Positions 7,269 to 15,158 of a DNA stretch of 32,491 nucleotides are shown here, in pieces. The notes below the pieces were generated by a model. It had not been told where the DNA came from. It was given only the letters and a program-made list of their open reading frames with translations, and did not search any database. The DNA lies in assembly GCF_016863635.1 (NCBI RefSeq), contig NZ_BOPG01000054.1, positions 1-32,491 on the forward strand. The letters run 5' to 3'. A program made the position numbers and the translations under genes. The stretch's first letter is position 1. Every line of letters starts with the position of its first letter. The stretch is from Virgisporangium aurantiacum. Its GTDB lineage: Bacteria > Actinomycetota > Actinomycetes > Mycobacteriales > Micromonosporaceae.

Positions 7269-8537
7269 ATGAAACTGATGTACTTCGCCCTGAATCCGGT
7301 CGGCGCCGGAGAGGTGGTCATCGCCCTGAACCTCGTCGATCAGCTGGCTCCGGCGGGGATCACCGGGCATTTCGTGGTGACACCCAGCTCGGAGACGATG
7401 ATCAAGGAGAGCGGGCTGCCGTACACGGTGGTCGACCAGGCGATGGGCCCGGCCGTGCGGGACGTCATCGACCACGCCGTCCGCGAGGCCCGGCCGGACG
7501 CCCTCGTGCTGGCCGACTACTTCACCTACTGGGCCCGGCTGGACAAGCAGCACGGCATCGACCCGTGGTTCATCGAGGAATACGGCCTGCCGATCCTGCC
7601 GATCGACACCTGGGAGTGGGAGTCGACCTCGTTCCGGATCGACCTGACCAGCGACGTGGCGCCGCCGGTCAGCCGGAAGATCCTGGAGATGCCCGCGCAC
7701 CTGCGTCCGGTGCCGCTGGGCCGGCCCGATGCCGGCGACAGCCGCTACGGCCTGCCCTACCGGCTGGCCACCCGGACCGACCGGGTCAGCGACGCGACCC
7801 GCCGGGAGGTGTTCGACTCGCTCGGCCTCGGCGCCGGCGACCGGCTGCTGCTCGTGCCGTCGTCGGCGTGGCAGCAGCACCCGGTCGGCCACTTCGGCGA
7901 GCTGTTCCGCAAGGTCGCCCAGCAGGTGCCCGAACTGCTCGCGCACTACCTGCGCCAGCTGCCGGAGAGCACCCACTTCGTGCTGGTCGGCGACGTCGCC
8001 CCGCCCATGCACGCGCTGCCGGCCGGCCGCACCCACGTGCTACCGCCGTGCCCGCCCGCCCGGTACTCCAACCTGCTCGGCTCGGCCGACGCCGTGCTGA
8101 CGCTCAGCCACCCGGCGATGACGATGGTCCGCGCCGTGCTCGCCGACGTGCCCGGCATGGTGCTGACCAACGGGTTCGGCGTCAACGGCGGGGCCGACGT
8201 CGACCGGGTGGACGCGGCCGTCGGCGGCCTCACGCCGGCCGTCCGGGACTGGCTGACCGGCATCGGCCGGCTCTACCCGTTCCGGATGTGGCCCATGTCG
8301 TTCCACACGTTCATGGCGCCGCTGCTCGCCGACAACCCGTACCTGGACGCGGTGTCCACAGTGGAGCTGCTCGACGAGCGGGCCGTCGTGTCCGGGCTGA
8401 GCGACCTGCTGTCCGACGGGCCCACCAGGGAGCGGGCCGCCGCGGGGCGGGCCGCGTACCGGCGGGCCGTCGACGCGCTGCCGGACACCCGCGAGGTCTT
8501 CGCCACCGCCGCTGCCCGCTCGGGCCTGCGGGTCTAG
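7269..8537 (+). CDS. Uncharacterised GT-B-like protein, tandem paralogue A (possibly DUF6365)
   Basis: A 422-residue protein that I do not recognise as any enzyme of known function. It resembles a GT-B fold in outline: an N-terminal Rossmann-like start (MKLMYFALNPVGAGEVVIAL), a middle block DPWFIEEYGLPILPID (98-113), SSAWQ before the second half, and a C-terminal LPPCP...LLGSADAVLTL segment that resembles the place where glycosyltransferases hold the donor. It lacks the HHGG donor loop. It shares long blocks with the next gene (HFVVTP, DPWF, LPxLPID, SAWQ, VPELL.HYLRQLP, PFRMWP, DNPYL). The Pfam label DUF6365 is from memory and unverified. Start ATG 7269 with GGGGAG 11-16 nt upstream. Placement after the glycosyltransferase suggests a role in glycosylation or another product modification; that is inference. 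Confidence 0.72.
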   Translation: MKLMYFALNPVGAGEVVIALNLVDQLAPAGITGHFVVTPSSETMIKESGLPYTVVDQAMGPAVRDVIDHAVREARPDALVLADYFTYWARLDKQHGIDPWFIEEYGLPILPIDTWEWESTSFRIDLTSDVAPPVSRKILEMPAHLRPVPLGRPDAGDSRYGLPYRLATRTDRVSDATRREVFDSLGLGAGDRLLLVPSSAWQQHPVGHFGELFRKVAQQVPELLAHYLRQLPESTHFVLVGDVAPPMHALPAGRTHVLPPCPPARYSNLLGSADAVLTLSHPAMTMVRAVLADVPGMVLTNGFGVNGGADVDRVDAAVGGLTPAVRDWLTGIGRLYPFRMWPMSFHTFMAPLLADNPYLDAVSTVELLDERAVVSGLSDLLSDGPTRERAAAGRAAYRRAVDALPDTREVFATAAARSGLRV

Positions 8538-8558
8538 GGATCCGGTCGGGAGACGCGC

Positions 8559-9836
8559 ATGAGACTGCTGCACTTCGCACCGCAGGCCCAGTCCAGCGGG
8601 GAGACGTTCATCGGCGTCAGCCTCGCCGACCAGCTGCGTGCCGCCGGCATGAGGAACCACTTCGTGGTGACCCCCGGCGCCGTGCCGGCGACGGCGCGGT
8701 CCGGCCACCCGTACACGGTGATGGATCCGACGACGCCGGTGCGCGAGCTGGTCGACGGGGTCGTCCGCGAGTTCCGTCCGGACGCCGTCGTCACCGGCGA
8801 CTACCTCAGCTACTGGACCGCCATGCACCGGATGTTCCGGGTCGACCCGTGGTTCCTGGACGGTTACCACCTGCCGGTGCTCCCGATCGACCTGACCGAG
8901 TGGGAGGACACCGGTTTCGCCATCGACATCGCGGGCGCCCCCGGGCCGGTACCGGTGGACCGGCACATCCTCGACATGGCCGCCTACCTGCGGCCGGTTC
9001 CGATCGCCCACCTGCACAGCGGCTCGACCGGCCGCGCCTACCCCTACCGGCTCCAGGAGCCGGAGCCGCCGGTGTACGCCACCACCCGCGACGCGGTGCT
9101 CGACCGGCTCGGGCTGAAGCGCACCGACCGGCTGCTGATGGTCCCGGTCTCCGCGTGGCAGCGGCCCAGCCGCGGCGGACCCGAACGCACCAGCTCCATG
9201 GTCGACCGGTTGGCCCGCGCCGTGCCCGAGCTGCTGGTGCACTACCTGCGGCAGCTTCCGGCACACGTGCGCCTGCTCACCGTCGGGCCGGTGCCCGACG
9301 CGTTCGCCGCGCTGCCGGCCGACCGCGTGCGCGCCCTGCCGCCCTGCCCGGCCGACGAGTTCCGCACCCTGCTCGGCAGCGTCGACGCGGTGCTGACGCT
9401 GTGCCTGCCCGCGGTCTCGGCCATCCGTGCCGTGCTGATGGACGTGCCGGTCGTAGCGCTGTCCAACCGGTTCCGGATCACGGGCGCCGGGGACATCGCC
9501 GCGCTGGAGGCCGAGCTCGGCCCGCCGACGCCGGCCGTGCGGGCCTGGCTGGCCGAGCATCTCCCGGTGGACCCGTTCCGCATGTGGCCGAAGGGCCTGC
9601 ACACGATCCTGGAGCCGATCCTCACCGACAACCCGTACCTGTCGGCGATCGCGCCCTGCGAGCTGTTCGACGAGCCCGGCACGGTGACGACGCTGACCTG
9701 CGCGCTGACCGACGCGGGCACCCGGGACCGGCTCGCCGCACACCGCGCCCGGTACCTCGCCGCGATTCGCGAGCTGCCCCCGACCGCGCGGGTGCTCACC
9801 GCCGCGGTCCAGCGGGCCGGCGCGCGGGTCACCTGA
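8559..9836 (+). CDS. Uncharacterised GT-B-like protein, tandem paralogue B (possibly DUF6365)
   Basis: A 425-residue paralogue of the preceding protein, 21 bp downstream of it. It begins MRLLHFAPQAQSSGETFIG and repeats the same conserved blocks in the same order: HFVVTP, DPWFLDGYHLPVLPID, LRPVP, YPYRL, SAWQ, VPELLVHYLRQLP, LPPCPADEF, LLGSVDAVLTL, PFRMWPKG, LTDNPYLSAI. The absence of HHGG in both copies argues against ordinary glycosyl transfer. The level of divergence suggests an old duplication kept for two tasks, or a heterodimer. The ATG at 8559 follows GGGAG. Function unknown. Confidence 0.72.
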   Translation: MRLLHFAPQAQSSGETFIGVSLADQLRAAGMRNHFVVTPGAVPATARSGHPYTVMDPTTPVRELVDGVVREFRPDAVVTGDYLSYWTAMHRMFRVDPWFLDGYHLPVLPIDLTEWEDTGFAIDIAGAPGPVPVDRHILDMAAYLRPVPIAHLHSGSTGRAYPYRLQEPEPPVYATTRDAVLDRLGLKRTDRLLMVPVSAWQRPSRGGPERTSSMVDRLARAVPELLVHYLRQLPAHVRLLTVGPVPDAFAALPADRVRALPPCPADEFRTLLGSVDAVLTLCLPAVSAIRAVLMDVPVVALSNRFRITGAGDIAALEAELGPPTPAVRAWLAEHLPVDPFRMWPKGLHTILEPILTDNPYLSAIAPCELFDEPGTVTTLTCALTDAGTRDRLAAHRARYLAAIRELPPTARVLTAAVQRAGARVT

Positions 9837-9851
9837 CCGCGGAGGAAAACC

Positions 9852-11408
9852 TTGTCGCACACCGTCTCCGGCCCGCCGGTCACCCTGCGGGACCGGTTCG
9901 GCGCGCTGCCGCACCGGTCGCAACGGCTGCTGATCGGGGCCACCCTCGTGGTGGCGTGCCTCAGCCTGCTCGACGCCACCGTCATCGGCACCGCAATCCC
10001 GCGCATCGTCGCGCAGCTCGGCGGCGACCCGCGGTCGTTCAGCTGGGTGGTGACCGGGTTCCTGCTCACCTCCACCGTCTCCATGCCGCTTTACGGCCGG
10101 TACTCCGACATCCACGGCCGCCGGCCCGTCATGCTGCTCGCGTTGACCGTGTTCCTCGCCGGGTCGGTGCTGTGCGCGACGGCCACCTCGATGACCGCGC
10201 TCGCCGCGTTCCGCGCGCTGCAGGGCGTCGGCGCCGGCGGGCTGATGACCGTCGGCATGGCGCTGATGTTCGACGCCTTCCCGTGGACGAGCCTGGCCCG
10301 GCTCCAGACGGCGATGGGCACGATGATGGCGGCCGCCTTCATCGGCGGCCCGTACCTGGGCGGGCTGCTCACCGACCTGGCCGGGTGGCGCTCGGTGTTC
10401 CTGGTGAACCTGGCGGTCGGTGTTCCGGCGATGGTGGTGATCGCCGCGCTGCTGCCCGGTCACCGGGACCCGGACCGGCCGACCGGCCGACCGGACCTGG
10501 CCGGGATGCTGCTGCTGGTCGCCGGCCTGACGCTGCTGCTGTTCGGGCTGACCGTCAAGGGCCAGCCGGATCCGGCCGGGCGGCTGCCCGCCTGGTCGGA
10601 CCCGGCCGTCGCCGGCTGCCTCGCCGCGGCGGCGCTGCTGCTGGCGACGTTCCTGGTGGTGGAGACGCGGGCCGGTGTGCCGATCCTGCCCCTCGCCGCG
10701 TTCCGCCGCCGCACCTACTCCGCGGCGCTGGTGGCCGGCCTGTTCTTCTCCGTGGCCATGTTCCCGGCCGCGTTGATGCTGCCCCTGTACTTCCAGAGCG
10801 CCCGCGGCACGTCGGCGTCGATGTCCGGAATCCTGATGCTGCCGCTCCTGGTGGGCCTGGTCGTCAGCAACCGGGTCTGCGCGCCGCTGGTGTGGCGACC
10901 GGGCTGGGCGCGGCGCACCGTGCTGGCCGGTGCGGTGCTGCTGGGCGCCGGCACCGTGCCGCTCGCCTTCACCGACGCGGACTCTCCACTGTGGACACTG
11001 GGGGTCTGCTCGGCGCTGCTCGGTCTCGGCGTCGGCCCGTCCATGGCCGGTACCGCGATCATCGCGCAGAACTCGGCACCACCCGACGCGGTGGGCACCG
11101 CGATGTCGAGCAGCAACCTGCTCAAGGCCGTCGGGCAGGTGGCCGGGCTGGCCGTCGCGCAGACGATCCTCGCGCATGTGCTGAGCGTCTCCGGCCCGCA
11201 GGCGCTGGCGCGGGCGGTCACCACGGCCATCGTCTGGGTGGGCGGGGTGGGTGCGCTGGGCACGTTGATCAGCGCGCTGCTCATCGAGAACCTGCCCATG
11301 CGGCGGACCGGACCACCCGGCCCCGGCGGCGGTGGCCCCGGCGGCGGTGGCCCCGGCGGCGGCCCCGGCGGGCCTGGACGCGGTCCGGTGCCGCGCCGGC
11401 CGACATGA
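9852..11408 (+). CDS. MFS multidrug exporter, DHA2 (14-TM) type
   Basis: A 518-residue drug:H+ antiporter. It has the DHA2 marker LDATVIGTAIPRI (40-52) in helix 1 and the motif A loop YGRYSDIHGRRP (81-92) between helices 2 and 3. Alternating hydrophobic segments along the chain are consistent with 14 helices. The start is TTG at 9852, chosen because GGAGGA (9841-9846) lies at correct spacing and no ATG or GTG sits better. It closes the glycosyltransferase operon, 15 bp after paralogue B, and probably exports the finished compound. The last roughly 35 residues are an unusual Gly/Pro-rich tail encoded by a 15-bp repeat, predicted to be disordered. Confidence 0.93.
   Translation: MSHTVSGPPVTLRDRFGALPHRSQRLLIGATLVVACLSLLDATVIGTAIPRIVAQLGGDPRSFSWVVTGFLLTSTVSMPLYGRYSDIHGRRPVMLLALTVFLAGSVLCATATSMTALAAFRALQGVGAGGLMTVGMALMFDAFPWTSLARLQTAMGTMMAAAFIGGPYLGGLLTDLAGWRSVFLVNLAVGVPAMVVIAALLPGHRDPDRPTGRPDLAGMLLLVAGLTLLLFGLTVKGQPDPAGRLPAWSDPAVAGCLAAAALLLATFLVVETRAGVPILPLAAFRRRTYSAALVAGLFFSVAMFPAALMLPLYFQSARGTSASMSGILMLPLLVGLVVSNRVCAPLVWRPGWARRTVLAGAVLLGAGTVPLAFTDADSPLWTLGVCSALLGLGVGPSMAGTAIIAQNSAPPDAVGTAMSSSNLLKAVGQVAGLAVAQTILAHVLSVSGPQALARAVTTAIVWVGGVGALGTLISALLIENLPMRRTGPPGPGGGGPGGGGPGGGPGGPGRGPVPRRPT
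11321..11372. repeat. 15-bp tandem repeat encoding the Gly/Pro tail of the MFS exporter
   Basis: CCCCGGCGGCGGTGG occurs perfectly at 11321-11335 and 11336-11350, followed by shortened copies at 11351-11362 and 11363-11372. The reading frame gives PGGGG, PGGGG, PGGG, PGG. Low-complexity expansion at a gene end. Confidence 0.85.
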
Positions 11409-11438
11409 TCGCGGGGCCCCGGTGTACCGGAGTGCCGC

Positions 11439-11481
11439 TCCAGCCGGCGTCGAACCGCCGTTGAGCGGCCACCGGCAGGCT
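11439..11481 (+). promoter_or_regulatory. SARP-type promoter of the O-methyltransferase operon
   Basis: Three heptamers at strict 11-bp spacing: TCCAGCC (11439-11445), TCGAACC (11450-11456), TTGAGCG (11461-11467). Exactly 8 bp later comes CAGGCT (11476-11481), the same -10-like hexamer as at 3439-3434. The start at 11549 is 67 nt downstream, giving the longest leader of the seven sites. The rest of the 140-bp gap (11409-11548) shows only a small inverted repeat CCGGT-GT-ACCGG near 11420-11430 that may belong to the end of the upstream transcript. Confidence 0.65.
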
Positions 11482-11548
11482 CGACCACGGTGTGACGATC
11501 CCGCAGCGGGGCCGGCGCGCGGACCCGGCCCGAGGAGAAGGAGCAACC

Positions 11549-12574
11549 ATGCCAGAACCCCCCGGCGGACTCACCCGCGCCCGCCTGCTGGAGATGATGA
11601 CCGCCTACAAGGCGACGTACCTGCTGCGCGCCGCGGTGCGGCTGCGGGTCTTCGACGCGCTGGCCGGTGGCCCCGCCGATCCGGACACGGTCGCGGCCAT
11701 CCTGCGCACCGACCCCCGCGGCACGCGGGTGCTGCTGCGCGCGCTGGCCGCGGCCGGCCTGCTGCACGTCGACGGTGAGGAGTTCCGGCTGCCGCCCGGT
11801 GCGGACGAGCTGCTGGTCACCGGCAGCCCGCAGTACAGCGGCGGGGTGACCGAGGTCGCCGCGAGCCGGTGGGAGTGGGACGCGATGGCCGACCTGGACG
11901 ACATCGTCCGCCACGGCGGCACCCGCCTCGACGTCAACGCGGAGACACCCGGCTTCCCCTACTGGGTCGACTTCGCCACCCACCAGACCTTCGCGACCGT
12001 GCCCGGCGCCCGATTCGTCGCCGACCTGCTCGCCGACTGGGCGGCGGACCGGGACCCGCTGCGCATCCTCGACGTCGGCTGCGGGTCGGCGACCTTCGGC
12101 GGCACCCTCGCGGCCCGCCACCCGCACGCCCGGTTGACCGGCCTGGACTGGCCGAGCGTGCTGGAGGTCGCCGGCAAGTCGCTGGGCGCCCTCGGCGTGG
12201 CCGACCGGTTCACCCCGCTGCCCGGCGACGTCTTCACCGCCGACCTGACCGGCCCGTACGACGTGGTGATCCTGGCGAACGTCATGATGCTGTTCGACGC
12301 CGCCCGCGGCACCGCCCTGCTGCGCCGGCTGCGCGCGCACATGCGGCCCGGCGGCCGGGCCGTGATCGTCGGCTTCACCACCGGGGACGCCGCGCCCGTC
12401 CAGGACTACCACGCGCACATGCTGGAGTTGCTGATGCTGGCCCTCACCGAGGGCGGCGAACTGCACTCGACCACCGCGTACCGCAAGATGCTCGCGTCCA
12501 GCGGCTTCGCCGAGCCGACGGTGCACACGAGCCAGGGCCTTCCCCTGCGGTTCGTCGAGGGGACAGCGGCATGA
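11549..12574 (+). CDS. SAM-dependent O-methyltransferase
   Basis: A 341-residue class I methyltransferase of the polyketide O-methyltransferase type (TcmN C-terminal/DmpM-like): an N-terminal winged-helix dimerisation domain (about 1-100, with RGTRVLLRALAAAGLLHVDG) and a C-terminal Rossmann domain. The SAM motif I is ILDVGCGSATFGG (173-185). A later acidic residue in DYHAHMLELLMLAL sits where acceptor residues normally lie. It would methylate a phenolic hydroxyl of the aromatic product. The ATG at 11549 follows GGAGAAGGAG. The stop overlaps the start of the next FAD hydroxylase (ATGA), so hydroxylation and methylation are probably coupled steps. Confidence 0.92.
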   Translation: MPEPPGGLTRARLLEMMTAYKATYLLRAAVRLRVFDALAGGPADPDTVAAILRTDPRGTRVLLRALAAAGLLHVDGEEFRLPPGADELLVTGSPQYSGGVTEVAASRWEWDAMADLDDIVRHGGTRLDVNAETPGFPYWVDFATHQTFATVPGARFVADLLADWAADRDPLRILDVGCGSATFGGTLAARHPHARLTGLDWPSVLEVAGKSLGALGVADRFTPLPGDVFTADLTGPYDVVILANVMMLFDAARGTALLRRLRAHMRPGGRAVIVGFTTGDAAPVQDYHAHMLELLMLALTEGGELHSTTAYRKMLASSGFAEPTVHTSQGLPLRFVEGTAA

Positions 12575-14082
12575 GCGGTACGCCGGACACCGACGTCGTC
12601 GTGGCGGGCGGCGGCCCGGTCGGCCTGCAGCTCGCGTACGAGCTGGGCCTGGCCGGCGTCCGCGTGACCGTGCTGGAACGCGAGCCGGACCGGCCGCCGC
12701 ACGCCCGCGCTTGGGGCCTACACGCCCGGACGGTGGAGACGCTCGACCGTCGCGGGCTGCTCGACGGCGTGCTCGACGAGCGCGCCCGCTGGCCGAAGAT
12801 GCCGTTCGCCGGCCTGTGGCCGCTGCTCGACCTCACCGCCCTGCGCAGCGACCACCCGTACCTGGCGAACCTGCCGCAGAGCACGCTGGAGGAGCTGCTC
12901 GAAGACCGGGTCCGCGGCCAGGGCACCGAGGTCCGCCGGGGCCACGAGCTCGTCGGGCTGGCCGACGACGGCGACGGCGTCACCGTCACCGTGCGGGCCG
13001 GCGGCGGCGCGTACCGGCTGCGCGGCCGGTTCCTGGTCGGCTGCGACGGCGGCCGCAGCACCGTCCGCGGGCTCGCCGGCATCGACTTCCCGGGCACCGA
13101 CCCGACCGTCGCCGCGATGCTCTGCGACTGCACGCTGCCGACCATGGCGGACGAACGCCGCGGCATCACCCGCACGGAGACCGGCACGGTGAACATCAAC
13201 CCGCGGCCGACCGGCGTGGTCCGCGTCGTGGTGACGGAGTACCACCGCACCCACGCCGACCGCGACGCCCCGGTCGACGTCGACGAGTTCCGGGCCTCCG
13301 TGCGCCGGGTGCTCGGCCGCGACCTGGCCATCACCGAACCCCGCTGGCTCACCCGGTTCTCCGACACGACCCGCCAGGCCGACCGGTACCGCCAGGGCCG
13401 GGTCCTGCTCGCCGGCGACGCCGCGCACGTCCACTTCCCGTACGGCGGGCTGGGCCTGAACCTGGGCCTGCAGGACGCGGTCAACCTGGGCTGGAAGCTG
13501 GCCGCCGCGGTGGCCGGCTGGGCGCCGGCCGGCCTGCTCGACAGCTACCAGGCCGAACGGCATCCGGTCGCCGCGTGGACGCTGGAGCACAGCCGCGCCC
13601 AGCTCGCCCTGTTCAAGCCCGACCCGGACGTGACCGCGCTGCGCGCCCTGTTCGCCGACCTGCTCGCCCTGCCCGACCTGAACCGGCACCTGGCCGAGCT
13701 GATCACCGGCGTCGCCACCCGCTACCCGCTCGGCGGCGAGGACCCGCACCACCCGGCCGTCGGCGGGTTCGCACCGGACCTGCGGGTGAAGACCATCGAC
13801 GGCCCGACCGGGCTGGCCCGGCTGATGCGCACCGGGCGCGGCCTGCTGCTGGACATGACCGGCGGATCGGCCTTCATCGGTGCCTCGGCCGCCTGGTCCG
13901 GCCGCGTCGACGTGATACCGGCGCTGCCGGACCAGCCCCCGCCGTACGGGGCCGTACTGGTACGGCCGGACGGTTACGTCGCGTGGGCGGCCCCGCCGGT
14001 CGCCGACGTCACCAACGGCCGGGACGCGGCCGCTCTCCGCACCGCGCTGGTCACCTGGTTCGGCCCGCCCGCGAGCGGCTGA
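12571..14082 (+). CDS. FAD-dependent aromatic hydroxylase (PgaE/RdmE-like)
   Basis: A 503-residue flavoprotein monooxygenase with GGGPVG (13-18), GCDGGRSTVR (DG at 159-160) and AGDAAHVHFPYGGLGLNLGLQ (GDAAH at 282-286), and a C-terminal thioredoxin-like domain (about 380-500). This size and order are typical of anthraquinone and angucyclinone hydroxylases that use NADPH and O2. The start ATG overlaps the methyltransferase stop by 4 bp. The protein is distinct in sequence from the two other flavin hydroxylases of this window, so three separate oxidations are likely. The operon ends at the hairpin at 14095-14128. Confidence 0.92.
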   Translation: MSGTPDTDVVVAGGGPVGLQLAYELGLAGVRVTVLEREPDRPPHARAWGLHARTVETLDRRGLLDGVLDERARWPKMPFAGLWPLLDLTALRSDHPYLANLPQSTLEELLEDRVRGQGTEVRRGHELVGLADDGDGVTVTVRAGGGAYRLRGRFLVGCDGGRSTVRGLAGIDFPGTDPTVAAMLCDCTLPTMADERRGITRTETGTVNINPRPTGVVRVVVTEYHRTHADRDAPVDVDEFRASVRRVLGRDLAITEPRWLTRFSDTTRQADRYRQGRVLLAGDAAHVHFPYGGLGLNLGLQDAVNLGWKLAAAVAGWAPAGLLDSYQAERHPVAAWTLEHSRAQLALFKPDPDVTALRALFADLLALPDLNRHLAELITGVATRYPLGGEDPHHPAVGGFAPDLRVKTIDGPTGLARLMRTGRGLLLDMTGGSAFIGASAAWSGRVDVIPALPDQPPPYGAVLVRPDGYVAWAAPPVADVTNGRDAAALRTALVTWFGPPASG

Positions 14083-14094
14083 GCCGATCCGTCG

Positions 14095-14128
14095 CCCGCC
14101 CCGGAACGGTCGTCCGCTCCGGGGCGGG
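14095..14128. terminator. Bidirectional hairpin terminator between convergent operons
   Basis: A perfect 11-bp inverted repeat, CCCGCCCCGGA (14095-14105) and TCCGGGGCGGG (14118-14128), with a 12-nt loop. It lies in the 80-bp gap where the rightward hydroxylase and the leftward aldo/keto-reductase-like gene converge. No T-tract follows, which is usual in high-GC actinobacteria. A 10-bp direct repeat GGTCAGCGCC (14141-14150 and 14161-14170) lies beside it. Confidence 0.75.
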
Positions 14129-14162
14129 ATCACGTGTGCAGGTCAGCGCCCGACCGGCCCGG

Positions 14163-15158
14163 TCAGCGCCGGACGGGCAGCCGGGGGCCGGCGACGCGGT
14201 CGGCGGTGAACAGCTCGGTGAGCCGGCGCGACTCGTCGGCGGGAAGGCGCACGCGCAGGGCGGCGAGGTTCTCGGCCAGGCGGTCCCGGCTACGGGTGCC
14301 GGGGATCGGCACCACGTCGTCGCCACGGGCGAGCAGCCAGGCCAGGGCCAGCTGCGCGGGGGTCAGCCCGCGCGCCAGGGCCATCAGCTCCAGCTCGTCG
14401 ACCAGCTCGCGGTTGCGCGCGAAGTTGGTGCCCTGGAACCGGGGATGGTTGCGGCGCATGTCGCGCTCCCCGAGCTCGCCCGGGTACCGCAGGACCCCGG
14501 TGAGCATCCCCTTGCCCAGGGGCGTGTGCGCCACGAAGCCGATGCCCAGCTCCCGCACGGTGGGCAGGATCGCCGCTTCGGCGTGCCGCTCCCACAGCGA
14601 GTACTCGGTCTCCAGCGCCGACACCGGGTGCACGGAGTGCGCCGCGCGCACCTGGTCCGGGGTGGCCTCGGAGAGCCCGATGTGACCCACCTTGCCGGCC
14701 TGGACCAGCTCCGCCAGCGCGCCGACGCTGTCGGCGACCGGAACGGCCGGGTCGACGCGGCCGAGGTAGTACAGGTCGATGTGGTCGACGCCGAGGCGGC
14801 GCAGCGAGGCGTGGCAGGCGTCGCGCAACGACACCGGCCGGCCGTCGACGACGGACGGCGGGCCACCGGGGCGGGCCGTGCGCACCCCGCCCCGGGTGGC
14901 GATGACCACCTCGTCGCGCCGGCCGGCGACCGCGCGGCCGACCAGTTCCTCGTTGCGGCCGTCGCCGTAGAAGTCGGCGGTGTCGACCAGCGTCACGCCC
15001 AGGTCGATCGCGTGCCGGACGACGTCTACGGCGTCGGCCTCGGAGACCGGCCCGTAGCCGCCGCTGAGGCCCAGGCAGCCCAGGCCGAGGGCGGACACGC
15101 GTGGGCCGGCGTCGCCGAGCCGGCGGCCGGGCAGGTCGGGCGGGTCCACGGGGTTCAT
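14163..15158 (-). CDS. Aldo/keto-reductase-like protein lacking the catalytic Lys and His
   Basis: A 331-residue (beta/alpha)8 protein of the AKR superfamily: VSALGLGCLGLSGGYG (21-36), DTADFYGDGRNEELVG (59-74), a C-terminal cofactor region VVPIPGTRSRDRLAENLAAL and normal length. Of the catalytic tetrad, Asp59 and Tyr64 are kept, but the Lys of the usual IATK motif is Arg89 (IATRGG) and the His of the usual YY.HRVDP motif is Gly133 (YYLGRVDP). Both changes were checked on the DNA. NADP binding may remain, but classical ketone reduction looks compromised. Homologous position: AKRs of aureolic-acid clusters reduce side-chain ketones. The ATG at 15158 overlaps the ligase stop by 4 bp; last gene of the leftward operon. 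Confidence 0.88.
   Translation of the reverse strand: MNPVDPPDLPGRRLGDAGPRVSALGLGCLGLSGGYGPVSEADAVDVVRHAIDLGVTLVDTADFYGDGRNEELVGRAVAGRRDEVVIATRGGVRTARPGGPPSVVDGRPVSLRDACHASLRRLGVDHIDLYYLGRVDPAVPVADSVGALAELVQAGKVGHIGLSEATPDQVRAAHSVHPVSALETEYSLWERHAEAAILPTVRELGIGFVAHTPLGKGMLTGVLRYPGELGERDMRRNHPRFQGTNFARNRELVDELELMALARGLTPAQLALAWLLARGDDVVPIPGTRSRDRLAENLAALRVRLPADESRRLTELFTADRVAGPRLPVRR

Noticed and set aside
5933..11464. Very long open frames opposite or out of frame with real genes (for example 5933-11464 on +, 1409-4420 on +, 4863-8036 and 8040-11546 on -).
   Set aside because: They overlap several well-recognised proteins, are dominated by Arg, Pro, Gly and Ala with no domain, and reflect stop-codon scarcity in high-GC DNA.
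14141..14170. Direct repeat GGTCAGCGCC twice as a possible attachment site.
   Set aside because: Only 10 bp, 20 bp apart, with no integrase, tRNA or other mobility gene in the window.
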